Positions 49,391-58,523 of a DNA stretch of 64,000 bases are shown here, in pieces. The stretch's first letter is position 1, and the number at the start of each line of letters is the position of its first letter. The stretch comes from an uncultured Oscillospiraceae bacterium. GTDB taxonomy: Bacteria > Bacillota > Clostridia > Oscillospirales > Ruminococcaceae. Made by a program: the position numbers and the translations under genes. The stretch is taken from NCBI GenBank assembly GCA_934232845.1, contig CAKQGD010000003.1, forward strand, positions 1 through 64,000, read 5' to 3'. The notes beneath the pieces were generated by a model that worked only from the letters and a program-made list of their open reading frames with translations, was not told the DNA's origin and made no database searches.

Positions 49391-50275
49391 TTACTCGATG
49401 CCGAGCTCTTTCGCATATTCGGTATACTGTGCATACCACTCGTCATATTGTCCGGATTCCACTACCTTTGCAACAATCTCGTTGATTTTTTCCTCAAGAT
49501 CCGCTGCGCCCAGAGGCATTCCGATTCTTGCCGCGGAATACTCGGGGCCTACTGTAAACAGGAAGTCCGGCACAACGGTAAGCCCACAGCCGGGATTCTG
49601 CTCGATATACAGCTCTGCCCAGTCGATGGATACAGAGGCCGCGTCAGCCTTTTTCTCTGTAACGGAGAGCGCCGCGTCGTTTGTCGAGGAAACCCGCTTA
49701 AACTCTTTGTACTCTTTGATTTCATTGGTAACAAACAGTTCCTGCAGAGAACCGCTCTGCGCGACAATCGTTTTATCCGCAAAGCTGTCGGCTCCGGTAA
49801 TCGTTCCAAGATCCTCCTCACGGATCATCAGGCCGTAGCCTCCGACCTCGTCCGGGAACCAGTATCCGTCGGAAAGCAGCATCGTCTCCGCTCTCGCGGG
49901 TGTGTAGCCGAGTCCGGAGATCGCAAGGTCGTATTTTCCTTCCGCAATGCTGCTCAAAACCGCACCGAACTCAAGAGGAACGATCTGAAGATCCACACCA
50001 AGCTCGGCGGCGATGTATTTCGCAAATTCGATGTCGCTGCCTACATAGCGGTCGTCTCCGCTCTTGCTCGGATCAATAAACTCATTCGGTGCAAAATACG
50101 GCTCGGTCGCCACGGTCAGATAACCACGGTCCAAAATTTCCTGAAGCCTTCCGGTTTTTTCCGTGCTCTCAGAAGCCAATGAGGACGGCTGCCCGTCTGT
50201 CTTTTCAGAAGCGCATGCTCCCAAAAAGCATACACAAAGAGCAAGTGCCATCAGAAATGCGGCGGTCTTTTTCAT
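49391..50275 (-). CDS. Amino acid ABC transporter substrate-binding lipoprotein
   Basis: A 294-residue SBP_bac_3 protein with a lipoprotein signal (KKTAAFLMALALCVCFLGAC; Cys about 21). LTVATEPYFAPNEFIDPSK, VGSDIEFAKYIAAELGVDLQIVPLEFGAVLSSIAEGKYDLAISGLGYTPAR (in segments) and TIVAQSGSLQELFV mark the ligand-binding lobes. The Arg that binds the amino acid alpha-carboxylate is in the GLGYTPAR stretch. First gene of the transporter-peptidase operon. Confidence 0.94.
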   Translation of the reverse strand: MKKTAAFLMALALCVCFLGACASEKTDGQPSSLASESTEKTGRLQEILDRGYLTVATEPYFAPNEFIDPSKSGDDRYVGSDIEFAKYIAAELGVDLQIVPLEFGAVLSSIAEGKYDLAISGLGYTPARAETMLLSDGYWFPDEVGGYGLMIREEDLGTITGADSFADKTIVAQSGSLQELFVTNEIKEYKEFKRVSSTNDAALSVTEKKADAASVSIDWAELYIEQNPGCGLTVVPDFLFTVGPEYSAARIGMPLGAADLEEKINEIVAKVVESGQYDEWYAQYTEYAKELGIE

Positions 50276-50362
50276 TTTGTCTTCCTCCTGTTTTCGCTTT
50301 ATTACGCGTTTTTGTATTACTGTGTTATTGTACTAATGTGGTAAAGCGCTACTATGTTAAAT

Positions 50363-50390
50363 AGTATAACGCCATTTTAAGAAAATGCAA
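50363..50390 (-). promoter_or_regulatory. Promoter of the amino-acid ABC operon
   Basis: TTGCAT (50390-50385 on the minus strand), 16-base spacer, TATACT (50368-50363), about 90 bases upstream of the binding-protein gene. Confidence 0.5.
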
Positions 50391-50557
50391 GCCAATTTCT
50401 TCAATTTGAAACAAATCATAGGTAAGGATAGAAAAACAGTATTTTCTTTTTATTTTTGTGGAAAAGCACAGTTTTACCGCTGCTGTCCGTTCATTGCGGC
50501 CGACCTTTTCTATTTTTCTCTTGCGCTGACCGAAGAATGGCAAAAATCGCAATATAA

Positions 50558-50590
50558 AACGGACCGTTCAAAAAGAACGGTCCGCTCTCA
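50558..50590 (-). terminator. Terminator of the sortase gene
   Basis: CGGACCGTTC/GAACGGTCCG arms (50560-50584) with T-rich sequence after them on the minus strand, 23 bases after the stop. Confidence 0.85.
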
Positions 50591-50612
50591 ATCATATTTT
50601 ATTCTGAGAAAC

Positions 50613-51446
50613 TCAGCTCAGTTTCGGAGAGGGGTTGACAGACATAGGCGTCGTGCACTCGACCGGAACGGAGTTGGAATCCAAAAGCTTTGCCATCACA
50701 ACATAACGGTAATTACCATAGTCACCGTTCGGATACAGATGGCCGTTATACTTGCCGGTGCAGGTCGAAAGCGTCAGAATCTTGTCCTCCGCGGTCACAT
50801 CAAGGTCGATGATATACTCGCTGCGGGTTCTGGCTTCCTTAATGATTTCATTCATCACATCGGCCGTGGGGTTGGCTTGGATATAGTTAAAATAGATATC
50901 GGTATAGAACACGGCAAACACCTGCCACACCATATCTTCTTCCTCAGTGGAGAAATAGATATAAGGATTTTCCTTGAGATATTCCAAATCGGTATAGTGG
51001 AACAGCTGGGAGAACTTCGGATCCTCCGGATTATCCTTGTAGCTCGAATGGCCGTAGATAATGGTGTTGCGGCTCAGGCCGTCACGTCCCTTATCGAGAA
51101 TGCAGTTGTAATCGGCGTAGTAGCATCCGTATACGGAATATTCCTTATCCTCGGTAATACGGAGATAATAGTCGTTGTCATAGGACTGAAGGACGGCGTC
51201 GTCAATCTCCATATTAGGAATCTGCAGCCAGCCGACCGTGTCGCTGTTGCGCTTGAGACCCTCTGTCACCTTATCGGTAAGAAAGAGGCGTTCGCGGTAT
51301 TCCACATCATCCTCCGGCTCGGAAACCGACTGAGAAGGAGATTCAGATTCGCTTTCGCTGGTTGTGCCGCCGCAGCCGGCAACGGAAAGGAGCATCGCCA
51401 TGGCGAGAATAAGAGCCAGCAGACGGAACAGTGTATTTTTCTTCAT
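50613..51446 (-). CDS. Class B-like sortase with lipoprotein signal
   Basis: A 277-residue transpeptidase. Catalytic residues of the sortase fold: His133 in IIYGHSS, Cys229 in LTLSTCTGKYNG, Arg247 in GNYRYVVMAKL; the helical insertion typical of class B lies around 180-210. Instead of an N-terminal anchor helix it has a lipobox signal (LILAMAMLLSVAGC, Cys25) and a Ser/Glu-rich linker. ATG 51446 has GAGG 8 bases before it. Class B enzymes attach surface proteins at NPxTx motifs; no complete substrate is encoded in this window. Monocistronic. Confidence 0.9.
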   Translation of the reverse strand: MKKNTLFRLLALILAMAMLLSVAGCGGTTSESESESPSQSVSEPEDDVEYRERLFLTDKVTEGLKRNSDTVGWLQIPNMEIDDAVLQSYDNDYYLRITEDKEYSVYGCYYADYNCILDKGRDGLSRNTIIYGHSSYKDNPEDPKFSQLFHYTDLEYLKENPYIYFSTEEEDMVWQVFAVFYTDIYFNYIQANPTADVMNEIIKEARTRSEYIIDLDVTAEDKILTLSTCTGKYNGHLYPNGDYGNYRYVVMAKLLDSNSVPVECTTPMSVNPSPKLS

Positions 51447-51651
51447 TCCAAATACCTCATTTGTCATTTTGTTCTATTCCGGAACCGCCCGGAAAAAGGA
51501 TATGTGTATAGTGTAATGAAAAACCTCTTCTCTGTCAAGGGAGATGAGCCCTCCTCTTCCTGAAAATCATGTGGAAACAACCGGGAAAATATGCTATAAT
51601 ATTTTTATATACTGCAAAAAAATCAGGTCTTTCGCTTATGGGGAGAACTCT

Positions 51652-51936
51652 ATGCGGTTTCTTTTTTACATGGCATCGCTGTGGTGCTTTGCCTTATCTG
51701 CATTCACCTTCTTTCTCTGTCGTGTGGACAAAAACGCCGCGCGGCGCGAAAAACGGCGTGTCCCGGAAAAGCGTTTTTTCCTTCTCGCTTTGTGCGGCGG
51801 CGTCTTTGGCTTAGCAGCCGGAATGCTTTGTTTCCGTCACAAGACAAAGCATCTCCGCTTTGTTCTGATCGTCTGCGTGCTCCTTCCCATATGGACGGCA
51901 GCTCTATTTCTTCTTGCAGTCAATGCCTTTTTGTGA
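51652..51936 (+). CDS. DUF1294 family membrane protein
   Basis: A 94-residue protein with three hydrophobic segments. CRVDKNAARREKRRVPEKRFFLLALCGGVFGLAAGMLCFRHKTKHLRF is the full DUF1294 core (DKxxAxxxxxRxPExxLLxLxxxGGxxGxxxGMxxFRHKTxK). Its function is unknown. ATG 51652 follows GGGGAG. An upstream in-frame extension lacks a binding site and reads across the promoter region. Confidence 0.88.
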   Translation: MRFLFYMASLWCFALSAFTFFLCRVDKNAARREKRRVPEKRFFLLALCGGVFGLAAGMLCFRHKTKHLRFVLIVCVLLPIWTAALFLLAVNAFL

Positions 51937-52014
51937 TTCCGCCAATGGTATGGTGTGAAAATTTTTCTGTTTTATTTCACATTTCCGCCTTTGGATGCTT
52001 TTTTAGGAGGAAAT

Positions 52015-52698
52015 ATGCGGTACGATACTCTTTTGCTCGATTTAGACGGTACCCTGCTTGACTTTCATAAATCGCAGGCTGCCACTTTTTTCGACTGTTT
52101 TCCCGGCGCGTCACCGGAATTATACGAACAGTTTGAGACGATCAACCGGGCCCAGTGGGCACGTTTGGAGCGCGGAGAAGCCAGCCGTGAAGAAATTCTG
52201 CACGAGCGGTTTGCGCTGTTTCTGCGCGAGGCAAATCTTCCCGGTGATCCCGATGAGATGAACCGCCGCTACCTCGACCGTCTTGCCTGCGGCTGCGACG
52301 TGATCGACTCCGCACCGGAGACTGTGCGGGAGCTTTCCGATCGGTGTACGCTTGCAATCGTCACAAACGGCGCTTCTTCCGTTCAAAGGCGGCGCCTGCG
52401 TGAAAGCGGTCTGCTGCCCTTCTTTAAAACCGTTGTGATTTCGGAAGAGGTCGGCGTGACAAAGCCGGATCCCCGCCTTTTTAAAATCGCAATGGAAAAC
52501 TGCAGCGTCAAAGATCCCGCCAAAGTACTTGTCGTGGGAGACTCGCTGACAGCGGATATCGCGGGCGGATACGCCGCGGGGCTTGATACCTGCTGGATGA
52601 ACACGGAGGGGCTTCCCGTTCCGCAGGACTGTCCTGCGGCGTGGGTGATCCGCAGACCGTCTCAGCTGATTGCCATTGTCAGCGGAAAAGAAGCTTGA
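52015..52698 (+). CDS. HAD family hydrolase (YjjG-like)
   Basis: A 227-residue haloacid-dehalogenase-type phosphatase. Motif I LLLDLDGTLLDF (Asp nucleophile), motif II LAIVTNGAS, motif III KPDPRLFKIAMENC with Lys, motif IV VLVVGDSLTADIAGG. The cap is the small helical C1 type. The best match in arrangement is YjjG/YfnB, pyrimidine-nucleotidase-like house-cleaning enzymes; the substrate is not proved. AGGAGG is 8 bases before ATG 52015. Confidence 0.92.
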   Translation: MRYDTLLLDLDGTLLDFHKSQAATFFDCFPGASPELYEQFETINRAQWARLERGEASREEILHERFALFLREANLPGDPDEMNRRYLDRLACGCDVIDSAPETVRELSDRCTLAIVTNGASSVQRRRLRESGLLPFFKTVVISEEVGVTKPDPRLFKIAMENCSVKDPAKVLVVGDSLTADIAGGYAAGLDTCWMNTEGLPVPQDCPAAWVIRRPSQLIAIVSGKEA

Positions 52699-52879
52699 TT
52701 TTACATCGTATTCCCGGTGGACGCCGCGTCAAAATATGATGTACCTGCCAGCCCATACCGCCGGAGCCTTCTTTCACTCAAAGCTTAAAACAGAGTTTCT
52801 GTTATTTCAAACGGCGCGGCTGTATGCCAGCCGTTTGAAAAGCGGCTCTTTACAGCGTCTAAAACTCATCTCTCATACA

Positions 52880-52913
52880 ACAAACAGAGGCCTTTCATAC
52901 GGCCTCTGTTTTG
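52880..52913. terminator. Bidirectional terminator between HAD and GGDEF/HD-GYP genes
   Basis: CAGAGGCC (52885-52892) pairs with GGCCTCTG (52901-52908); T-rich TTTTGTTT after it and ACAAACA before it. Confidence 0.8.
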
Positions 52914-52914
52914 T

Positions 52915-55434
52915 TTATGCGGTTGTATATTTTATTTTGTCCTCGCGAACGAGACGGACGAACAGCTGCCCGAGTTCCGGATCAAACTGCGTGCCGAGGT
53001 TTCTTTGAATCTCCTCCAAAGCGCCCTCCAGCGGCATGGGCTCCTTGTAGGTTCTGCGGGAAACCATTGCATCAAACGAATCCGCAATCGCCATACAGCG
53101 TGCTCCGACGGGAATGCTCTCTCCGGAGATGCCGCGGGGGTAGCCTTTGCCGTCCCAGCGTTCGTGGTGGCCGATTACGACCGGAATCACATAATCAAGA
53201 GACGGCAAATGCCGGATCATGGCAATGCTGCGCTCGACATGCTGCTTCATGATTTCGTATTCTTCCGGAGTCAGCCGTGAGGTTTTGCACAAAACCGCGT
53301 CCGGGATGCCAATCTTACCGATATCATGCAGCAGTCCCGCCTGACGGATGATTTCCAAATGCTCACGGTCAAGGCCGTACGCCTCCCCCAGCTGGACGGA
53401 CAGACTCGATACGTTCTGAGAGTGACTGAAGGTGTAATGATCTTTCGCATCGATTGCAGCCGTCAGCGCATAGATGGTAGACATGTACTCCTGTCCGGTG
53501 CTCAGTTTGTCCTGCACCTTTTCCTCGCAGTCGGGAGAACCGATGCTGCGCGAGTAAACAAGAATACGATTCTTTCCTTTTTTCTTCGCCGCGTCAACAG
53601 CCATGTTGGCATAGCTCAGCAGCTGCTCCGCCGTGGCGGCGGAAACCGGATATGTACAAATTCCCGCTGAAAAAGTGAGAAAACGGCTGACCTTTTCTCC
53701 GCTGGCCGCAAGCCTGCGCTGAAGCTCTTCCTTGACCCGCTGCGCGTGCCCGTAGGCCGATGCGGTATCACAGAACGGCAGAATTACCGCAAACTCTTTT
53801 CCGCCGTAGCGCGCCGCCGTTCCGATATGAGCAAACTCATTGCGCAGAATATCAGCAAAATCGCGCAGCATTTTGTCTCCGCTTTCGCCGCCGTACAGCT
53901 CATTGTAAAGCTTAAAATCATCCATATTAAACAGAATCAGAGAAACCGCATCACCCCTCGCCTTTTCAAAATCATTTCTCAGAATCTCAATGAACGAGCG
54001 GCGGTTGTAAAGCTCTGTCAGCGAATCCAGCCGTGCCTCACGGTTGATCGTGTCATAGAGAGTTGCGTTTTTCACTGCGATGGAGAGTACCGATGCGGTA
54101 GACTCCAGATAGCTGATCTCCGCCGAGGTAAAGGGGCGTTTCTTTCCTCTGTCCTGAAACAGCGTAAAGCCGACCAAATCTCCGTCACAGCAAATCGGAA
54201 GGATCAGAGAGATATGCAAGCTCTCCAAAAGCTGCTTTTCCGTTTCCCACATGGAACGATACGTAGACGTACGTGTAAAATCCGTGTACCGCGCGCCGGA
54301 ACCGTTTTTCTCCAGCCACGCAATCATGGGATTTTCATACGGAATGGAGATTTCTCTGCGTTCCATCGGGTCGATGCTGTATGCAATTTCATAGGCACTG
54401 CGTGCTTTGTTGCGGATACAGATAAAGGCATTGCCGCCCGGCATGCTGTCGCGCAGCAGGTCGCGGTAGACCTCCATAATTTCATCAAGATGCAGGGTGC
54501 GGTTGACGGCCATGGAAAAGTCTTTGACCAAAAGCTCCATGCGCTGTTCTTTTTTCACGAAAAGCTTTTTGGAAAGAAACCGCAGCGCGTCAAACACCAA
54601 CAGCATGCACAGAGCAAAAACCGCCGCCGCAATCAGTCCCGTATATCTCGAAAACTCGGGAAAACTTACACTGAAAAAGCTCTCTATCTTATCAAAGACC
54701 GGAAGCAGCATTCCCGCGGTCACAATGCCCGAAATCAGATATGTCGGTCCGCGGGAGGCCAGCTGCGTCAGACGGAAAAGCCGCTTCTTATAAAGCGCAT
54801 AATACATGCATATCGCGTTGAGCATACAGGCCATGGTATCGTTGGGCAGCGTGCTCATTGTCGGAATCATGTCGACGACAACGCCGACAAAAAGAAACCC
54901 GACGCCGATCATCAGCGGTGTAAACTGCGAAGAAGGGATCTCATCATTTTTCAGACTGCTGCGCACCATGGGGATTATGGAAAGAAAAATCGCGGACGCA
55001 TATAAAATAGCGAATACGGCGCTCCAATGCGTATGATACTGAAAAATTTGTTCGCCGTCCACAACCGTGATCGTAGGATGCCCGACGAACACATCCGCGC
55101 CCGCCAAAATAATCATCACTGCGGAGACTGCGATCCAAATATTCTTGACCAGATACCCTTTTTGTTCCGTGTAATGAAACATAAAAAGATAATACGTAAG
55201 AGGCACGGAAGCAATGCCGACGATCGAAACGTCCCACCAGAAGTCGACACCCGGGTACAGGGACAGCCGCATGAACAGAGAACCGGCGGTCCACAGCATG
55301 AAAGCGGTCAAAAGTCCCAGAAAAGAATAAATCAGCCGGGATTTTTTCGCGGAAAGAAGCGTCAGAAACAAAAACAGATTGCACAAAAAGGCAACCAGCG
55401 GAACCGTGATAAATACGGCTTCGTTGAGCGTCAT
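52915..55434 (-). CDS. Membrane sensor with GAF, degenerate GGDEF and HD-GYP domains
   Basis: An 839-residue c-di-GMP-type signalling protein. N-terminal seven-helix sensor (about 1-290), GAF-like domain (about 300-455), GGDEF (about 470-630), HD-GYP (about 650-839). The GGDEF motif is RYGGKEF (544-548), the metal Asp replaced by Lys, and the upstream site reads NMDDFK rather than DxDxFK, so diguanylate cyclase activity is improbable. HD-GYP residues are intact: HDIGK (703-707), HHERWDGKGYP (756-766). Thus it probably hydrolyses c-di-GMP under control of the sensor. Overlaps the GH3-like gene by 4 bases as last gene of an operon. Confidence 0.93.
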   Translation of the reverse strand: MTLNEAVFITVPLVAFLCNLFLFLTLLSAKKSRLIYSFLGLLTAFMLWTAGSLFMRLSLYPGVDFWWDVSIVGIASVPLTYYLFMFHYTEQKGYLVKNIWIAVSAVMIILAGADVFVGHPTITVVDGEQIFQYHTHWSAVFAILYASAIFLSIIPMVRSSLKNDEIPSSQFTPLMIGVGFLFVGVVVDMIPTMSTLPNDTMACMLNAICMYYALYKKRLFRLTQLASRGPTYLISGIVTAGMLLPVFDKIESFFSVSFPEFSRYTGLIAAAVFALCMLLVFDALRFLSKKLFVKKEQRMELLVKDFSMAVNRTLHLDEIMEVYRDLLRDSMPGGNAFICIRNKARSAYEIAYSIDPMERREISIPYENPMIAWLEKNGSGARYTDFTRTSTYRSMWETEKQLLESLHISLILPICCDGDLVGFTLFQDRGKKRPFTSAEISYLESTASVLSIAVKNATLYDTINREARLDSLTELYNRRSFIEILRNDFEKARGDAVSLILFNMDDFKLYNELYGGESGDKMLRDFADILRNEFAHIGTAARYGGKEFAVILPFCDTASAYGHAQRVKEELQRRLAASGEKVSRFLTFSAGICTYPVSAATAEQLLSYANMAVDAAKKKGKNRILVYSRSIGSPDCEEKVQDKLSTGQEYMSTIYALTAAIDAKDHYTFSHSQNVSSLSVQLGEAYGLDREHLEIIRQAGLLHDIGKIGIPDAVLCKTSRLTPEEYEIMKQHVERSIAMIRHLPSLDYVIPVVIGHHERWDGKGYPRGISGESIPVGARCMAIADSFDAMVSRRTYKEPMPLEGALEEIQRNLGTQFDPELGQLFVRLVREDKIKYTTA

Positions 55435-57068
55435 AAGCCAATCCCTCCCTTTTGAGAAGGATCCAGCAGATAGCGCAGGTCAATCACGTCCTGCAGAGGA
55501 GGATTGATTTTTCTCATGGGACGGTGATAGGTTTCTTCATACCGCTTCAGAGAACCGCCGGGAAGTATGGTAAGCTGCAGCGGATCAATGCCCAAAAAAC
55601 GCTTAAGATCATTGTAATCATGATCATAAAACTTGAAATATACACCCAGATGCTCTGTAATCAGCCGGCGGTTGATCATCATGTCGGGAAGCGCAGCTTC
55701 GCTCAGTTCCACATACATGTGCATAAAGGAGCGCTTGTCGTTATCATACTCCTTACAGGCAAACCAATCGGAAACGGGCAGCCTCGAATATTCGATCACT
55801 TGGCGGATCGAACGCTCCGTAATGCGGGTAAAGCCGGAGATGTCGATCACCTTCGGCACACGGTCCACATATGCAAACTGCGGAAGGCGGATTCCCTCCC
55901 GCTCGTTGGCAGTACGCAGACACCGATAGACGTCCCCGACACGGTAACGGACAAACGCGCCTCCCTTGAGCACGGTCACAACGATTTCATAATTCTGATT
56001 GGCCGAAATCTCGTTCATCAGATAGGTTTTCGGGATATAATCCGGATCATCCAGGCTGCGGTACATTTCATTTTCCGGAATGAATTCGTAAAAACATGCA
56101 TCCGGGAAAAAGACCATTCCGTCGCGTCCCCATGTTTCGGTGCCGACGCAGGTCGTTTCGGTGCCGCCGGTCAGCTCAAACGTTTTGCAGTCCCATGCTT
56201 CTTCCAGCTCTCCGCGGAACAGAGCGGTATCCGTTCCCATGCAGACAATCGTGTCCAGCGTAAACAGGTCACGCGGACGAACCGGAACGCCGGACATATG
56301 ACTGACGTATTTTGCGTGCAGAATACGCCATGCCATTTTGGGGGAAGCCGTAAAAATTCTGCCCGCCCATGACGCGCCCGAACCCGAACGCAGCATGGAA
56401 TCAAAGTTGCGTGTTACTGCGTGAATGATGCTTGTCATGCCGAACAGCATATCCATACCTCGGCGCAGTCCCATTTTAAAGCCCTGTTTATTCTGCTCGC
56501 TGAAGGAAAGCTTCTGCGCCTCCTTGATCGAGGGCATATATGTCATGTCGATTTCGCTCTGTGTCAAAAGCGGAAAAAGCCCTGTCGCATACGGCAGGGG
56601 CGCCAGCGCGTACAAGACCCGCGCGCCGGGTTTGACTTTAAATTTTCCGCGCTGATGCGAAGTGGAGAGCAGGGTCGCACCGAGAATGTTGCGGCGGTAA
56701 GTCTTCAGCATCGCGTCTGTATAGGGAGCAACCTTTACGGGATGGCTTCCGCTCTCCCATGTGGTCTGAAGCCACACAACCGGCGGCGCCGGAAGATTTT
56801 CCGCCTTTTGTTTCAGCAAAAGATCGGCGTAGTCCGCATATGCAGTCAGCGGAACGCGCGACCGAAATTCCTGCATGGAACGAGGCGCTTCTCCCTTGAA
56901 AAAACGCTGCCCCAGCGGGCAGTCTTTATAAAGATTGATCTGCTCCATCAAGAGACGTTCCTGGATCTGCATATATTGTTCTATTGAAAGATCAAGAAAG
57001 CCGCAGTACTCGTCCCACAGTTCACTGGGCGGGAATTTTTTCAGCTTTTCCTGAAAGCGCATATCCAT
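55431..57068 (-). CDS. GH3-like acyl-adenylate-forming protein
   Basis: A 545-residue protein of the GH3 auxin-responsive promoter superfamily (ANL fold). TTWESGSHPVKVAPYTDAML (about 103-122) corresponds to the phosphate-binding motif TSGSSGxxK-like element, FELTGGTETTCVGTETW contains the adenine-binding part, VVTVLKGGAFVRYRVGDVYRC is the hinge/A8-like YRVGD motif, and YVDRVPKVIDISGFTRITE follows. Plant GH3 enzymes join acyl acids to amino acids. The bacterial relatives lack a known reaction. It is coupled to a DegV fatty-acid-binding gene and a membrane methyltransferase gene (1-base and 4-base junctions). Confidence 0.85.
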   Translation of the reverse strand: MDMRFQEKLKKFPPSELWDEYCGFLDLSIEQYMQIQERLLMEQINLYKDCPLGQRFFKGEAPRSMQEFRSRVPLTAYADYADLLLKQKAENLPAPPVVWLQTTWESGSHPVKVAPYTDAMLKTYRRNILGATLLSTSHQRGKFKVKPGARVLYALAPLPYATGLFPLLTQSEIDMTYMPSIKEAQKLSFSEQNKQGFKMGLRRGMDMLFGMTSIIHAVTRNFDSMLRSGSGASWAGRIFTASPKMAWRILHAKYVSHMSGVPVRPRDLFTLDTIVCMGTDTALFRGELEEAWDCKTFELTGGTETTCVGTETWGRDGMVFFPDACFYEFIPENEMYRSLDDPDYIPKTYLMNEISANQNYEIVVTVLKGGAFVRYRVGDVYRCLRTANEREGIRLPQFAYVDRVPKVIDISGFTRITERSIRQVIEYSRLPVSDWFACKEYDNDKRSFMHMYVELSEAALPDMMINRRLITEHLGVYFKFYDHDYNDLKRFLGIDPLQLTILPGGSLKRYEETYHRPMRKINPPLQDVIDLRYLLDPSQKGGIGL

Positions 57069-57617
57069 TCACTTCTCTCTTTTTCCGCTGCTTTGAGCGG
57101 CTTTTTTTCTTCCCGCAGCCGGGAGTAAAAACGGCGTCGTACGCCGGTATTCCTCATAACCCGCAAGATAGCGGGGAAAGAAATATCTGTCCTGCAGAAC
57201 AATGTAGAAAAAATCCAACGCCGTGAACAGCAGCATTCCGACCCATGCGGCAAAGTCCGCCGCCCATGCGCCCGCGCACAGAGCGGTAAAGGCAAAGGGC
57301 CAAAAGCCCGGGTGTCTGCATCGTCCGTAAAGTCCTTTTGTACACAGAGGCGCACCGTCCGAGGCGGCGTAAGCATCTTTTGCAGGCAAGGCAAAAAACA
57401 GTGTGTATATAAGAGCCGCAGTTCCCAAAATCACAGGTATTGTAAAGGCTAATCGCTTTTCAGATAAATCTCCGGAAAAAAGCAGCGCCGCCGAGGAAAC
57501 CGTCAGCACGGCACAGCCTGTAAAAAACAGCGGCAGACCTTTTTTCCCCCGGACTCTCTGCACGTCAGAGAGAATGAAAAGTACAAACGCAAACGTACCC
57601 GTGAGGATCCATTTCAT
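57069..57617 (-). CDS. ICMT/PEMT-like membrane methyltransferase
   Basis: A 182-residue protein with five hydrophobic helices (about 1-18, 27-50, 58-78, 103-125, 128-145). The C-terminal motif GLYGRCRHPGFWPFAF... followed by YFFPRYLAGYEEYRRTTPFLLP is the isoprenylcysteine carboxyl methyltransferase / phospholipid methyltransferase pattern (RHPxY...E...YxxY...P). Such enzymes methylate membrane-embedded lipids or carboxylates with SAM. The RHP tyrosine is Gly-Phe here. Abuts the GH3-like gene and overlaps the DegV gene by 4 bases. Confidence 0.78.
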   Translation of the reverse strand: MKWILTGTFAFVLFILSDVQRVRGKKGLPLFFTGCAVLTVSSAALLFSGDLSEKRLAFTIPVILGTAALIYTLFFALPAKDAYAASDGAPLCTKGLYGRCRHPGFWPFAFTALCAGAWAADFAAWVGMLLFTALDFFYIVLQDRYFFPRYLAGYEEYRRTTPFLLPAAGRKKAAQSSGKREK

Positions 57618-58474
57618 GTCTTTTCCCTTTTATGAAAAGCGAGCCCCGTACAGCCGATATCGGCATGAATGCCAATCACCGCGCTGACATACTCCACACG
57701 CAGAACGGCATTGGGATACGCCGCGCGGATACGGCTGCAAAGAGCCGCAGCATCCGGCTTGTTTTCGGCGTGATAAACCACACAGAGTTCTTCGGGATTC
57801 GCCTCTTCGCAGTATTTTTTATACAGCATGTCCAAACCGTCGGGAAAGCTCTTCGCCACCGCGCGGTCATACACAAGGCCGTCTGTAAACTGAAGAAAGG
57901 GTTTTTTGCCGAGAATCTCCGCCGCCAGCACCTTGATCGCACCGGTACGTCCGCCCTTGCGCAGATTTTTCAGGCTTTTGCAGACCACATAATGGCCGAT
58001 CTCGGTTTGATAGCGGTCCAGATCCGCTATGATTTCCTGCGCCGTGCATCCCTCGTCGCGAAGCCGGGCAGCCCGCAGAAGCATCAGCTCCATTCCATGA
58101 GAAACCTGATTGGAATCATAAACCAACAGCTTGGGCCGATATCCCTGCTCCTGTATCAGACTCTGTGCCGCGCAGGCGGTCTGATATGTACCGGACATTT
58201 TTCCCGTGCAGGTGATGCAAAGCACCTCTTCGGCGTCGGAGGCGCTTTCGTACGCTTCGAGAAATTGCCCGATACTGGGATGCGAACTGGTAGGCAGCTT
58301 TTTTGCTTCGGCAAGCATTTTATAAAACTGCTCACAGGTAATATCGATATGGTTGAGATACTGTCTGTCTTCGAAGATCACAACATCCGGCACCAGCGCG
58401 ATGTCAAGCTGTGCCGCCAGTTCCAATGGCATGTCACTTCCCGTGTGCGAGATGAGTCGAGTTCTTTTCTGCAT
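57614..58474 (-). CDS. DegV family fatty-acid-binding protein (FakB-like)
   Basis: A 286-residue protein with the DegV two-domain fold: LISHTGSDMPLELAAQLDIALVPDVVIFEDRQY (the T-x-S-D motif binds the fatty-acid carboxylate), LPTSSHPSIGQFLEAYE, TCTGKMSGTYQTA, KSLKNLRKGGRTGAIKVLAAEILGKKPFL, ending in a EYVSAVIGIHADIGCTGLAF block typical of these proteins. FakB proteins present fatty acids to FakA for phosphorylation. The fakA homologue in this window is interrupted. First gene of an overlapping four-gene operon. Confidence 0.92.
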   Translation of the reverse strand: MQKRTRLISHTGSDMPLELAAQLDIALVPDVVIFEDRQYLNHIDITCEQFYKMLAEAKKLPTSSHPSIGQFLEAYESASDAEEVLCITCTGKMSGTYQTACAAQSLIQEQGYRPKLLVYDSNQVSHGMELMLLRAARLRDEGCTAQEIIADLDRYQTEIGHYVVCKSLKNLRKGGRTGAIKVLAAEILGKKPFLQFTDGLVYDRAVAKSFPDGLDMLYKKYCEEANPEELCVVYHAENKPDAAALCSRIRAAYPNAVLRVEYVSAVIGIHADIGCTGLAFHKREKT

Positions 58475-58523
58475 AAAAATTTCCTCATAGAATTAGGCCT
58501 AAAAACGAAAGAGACACAAATAA

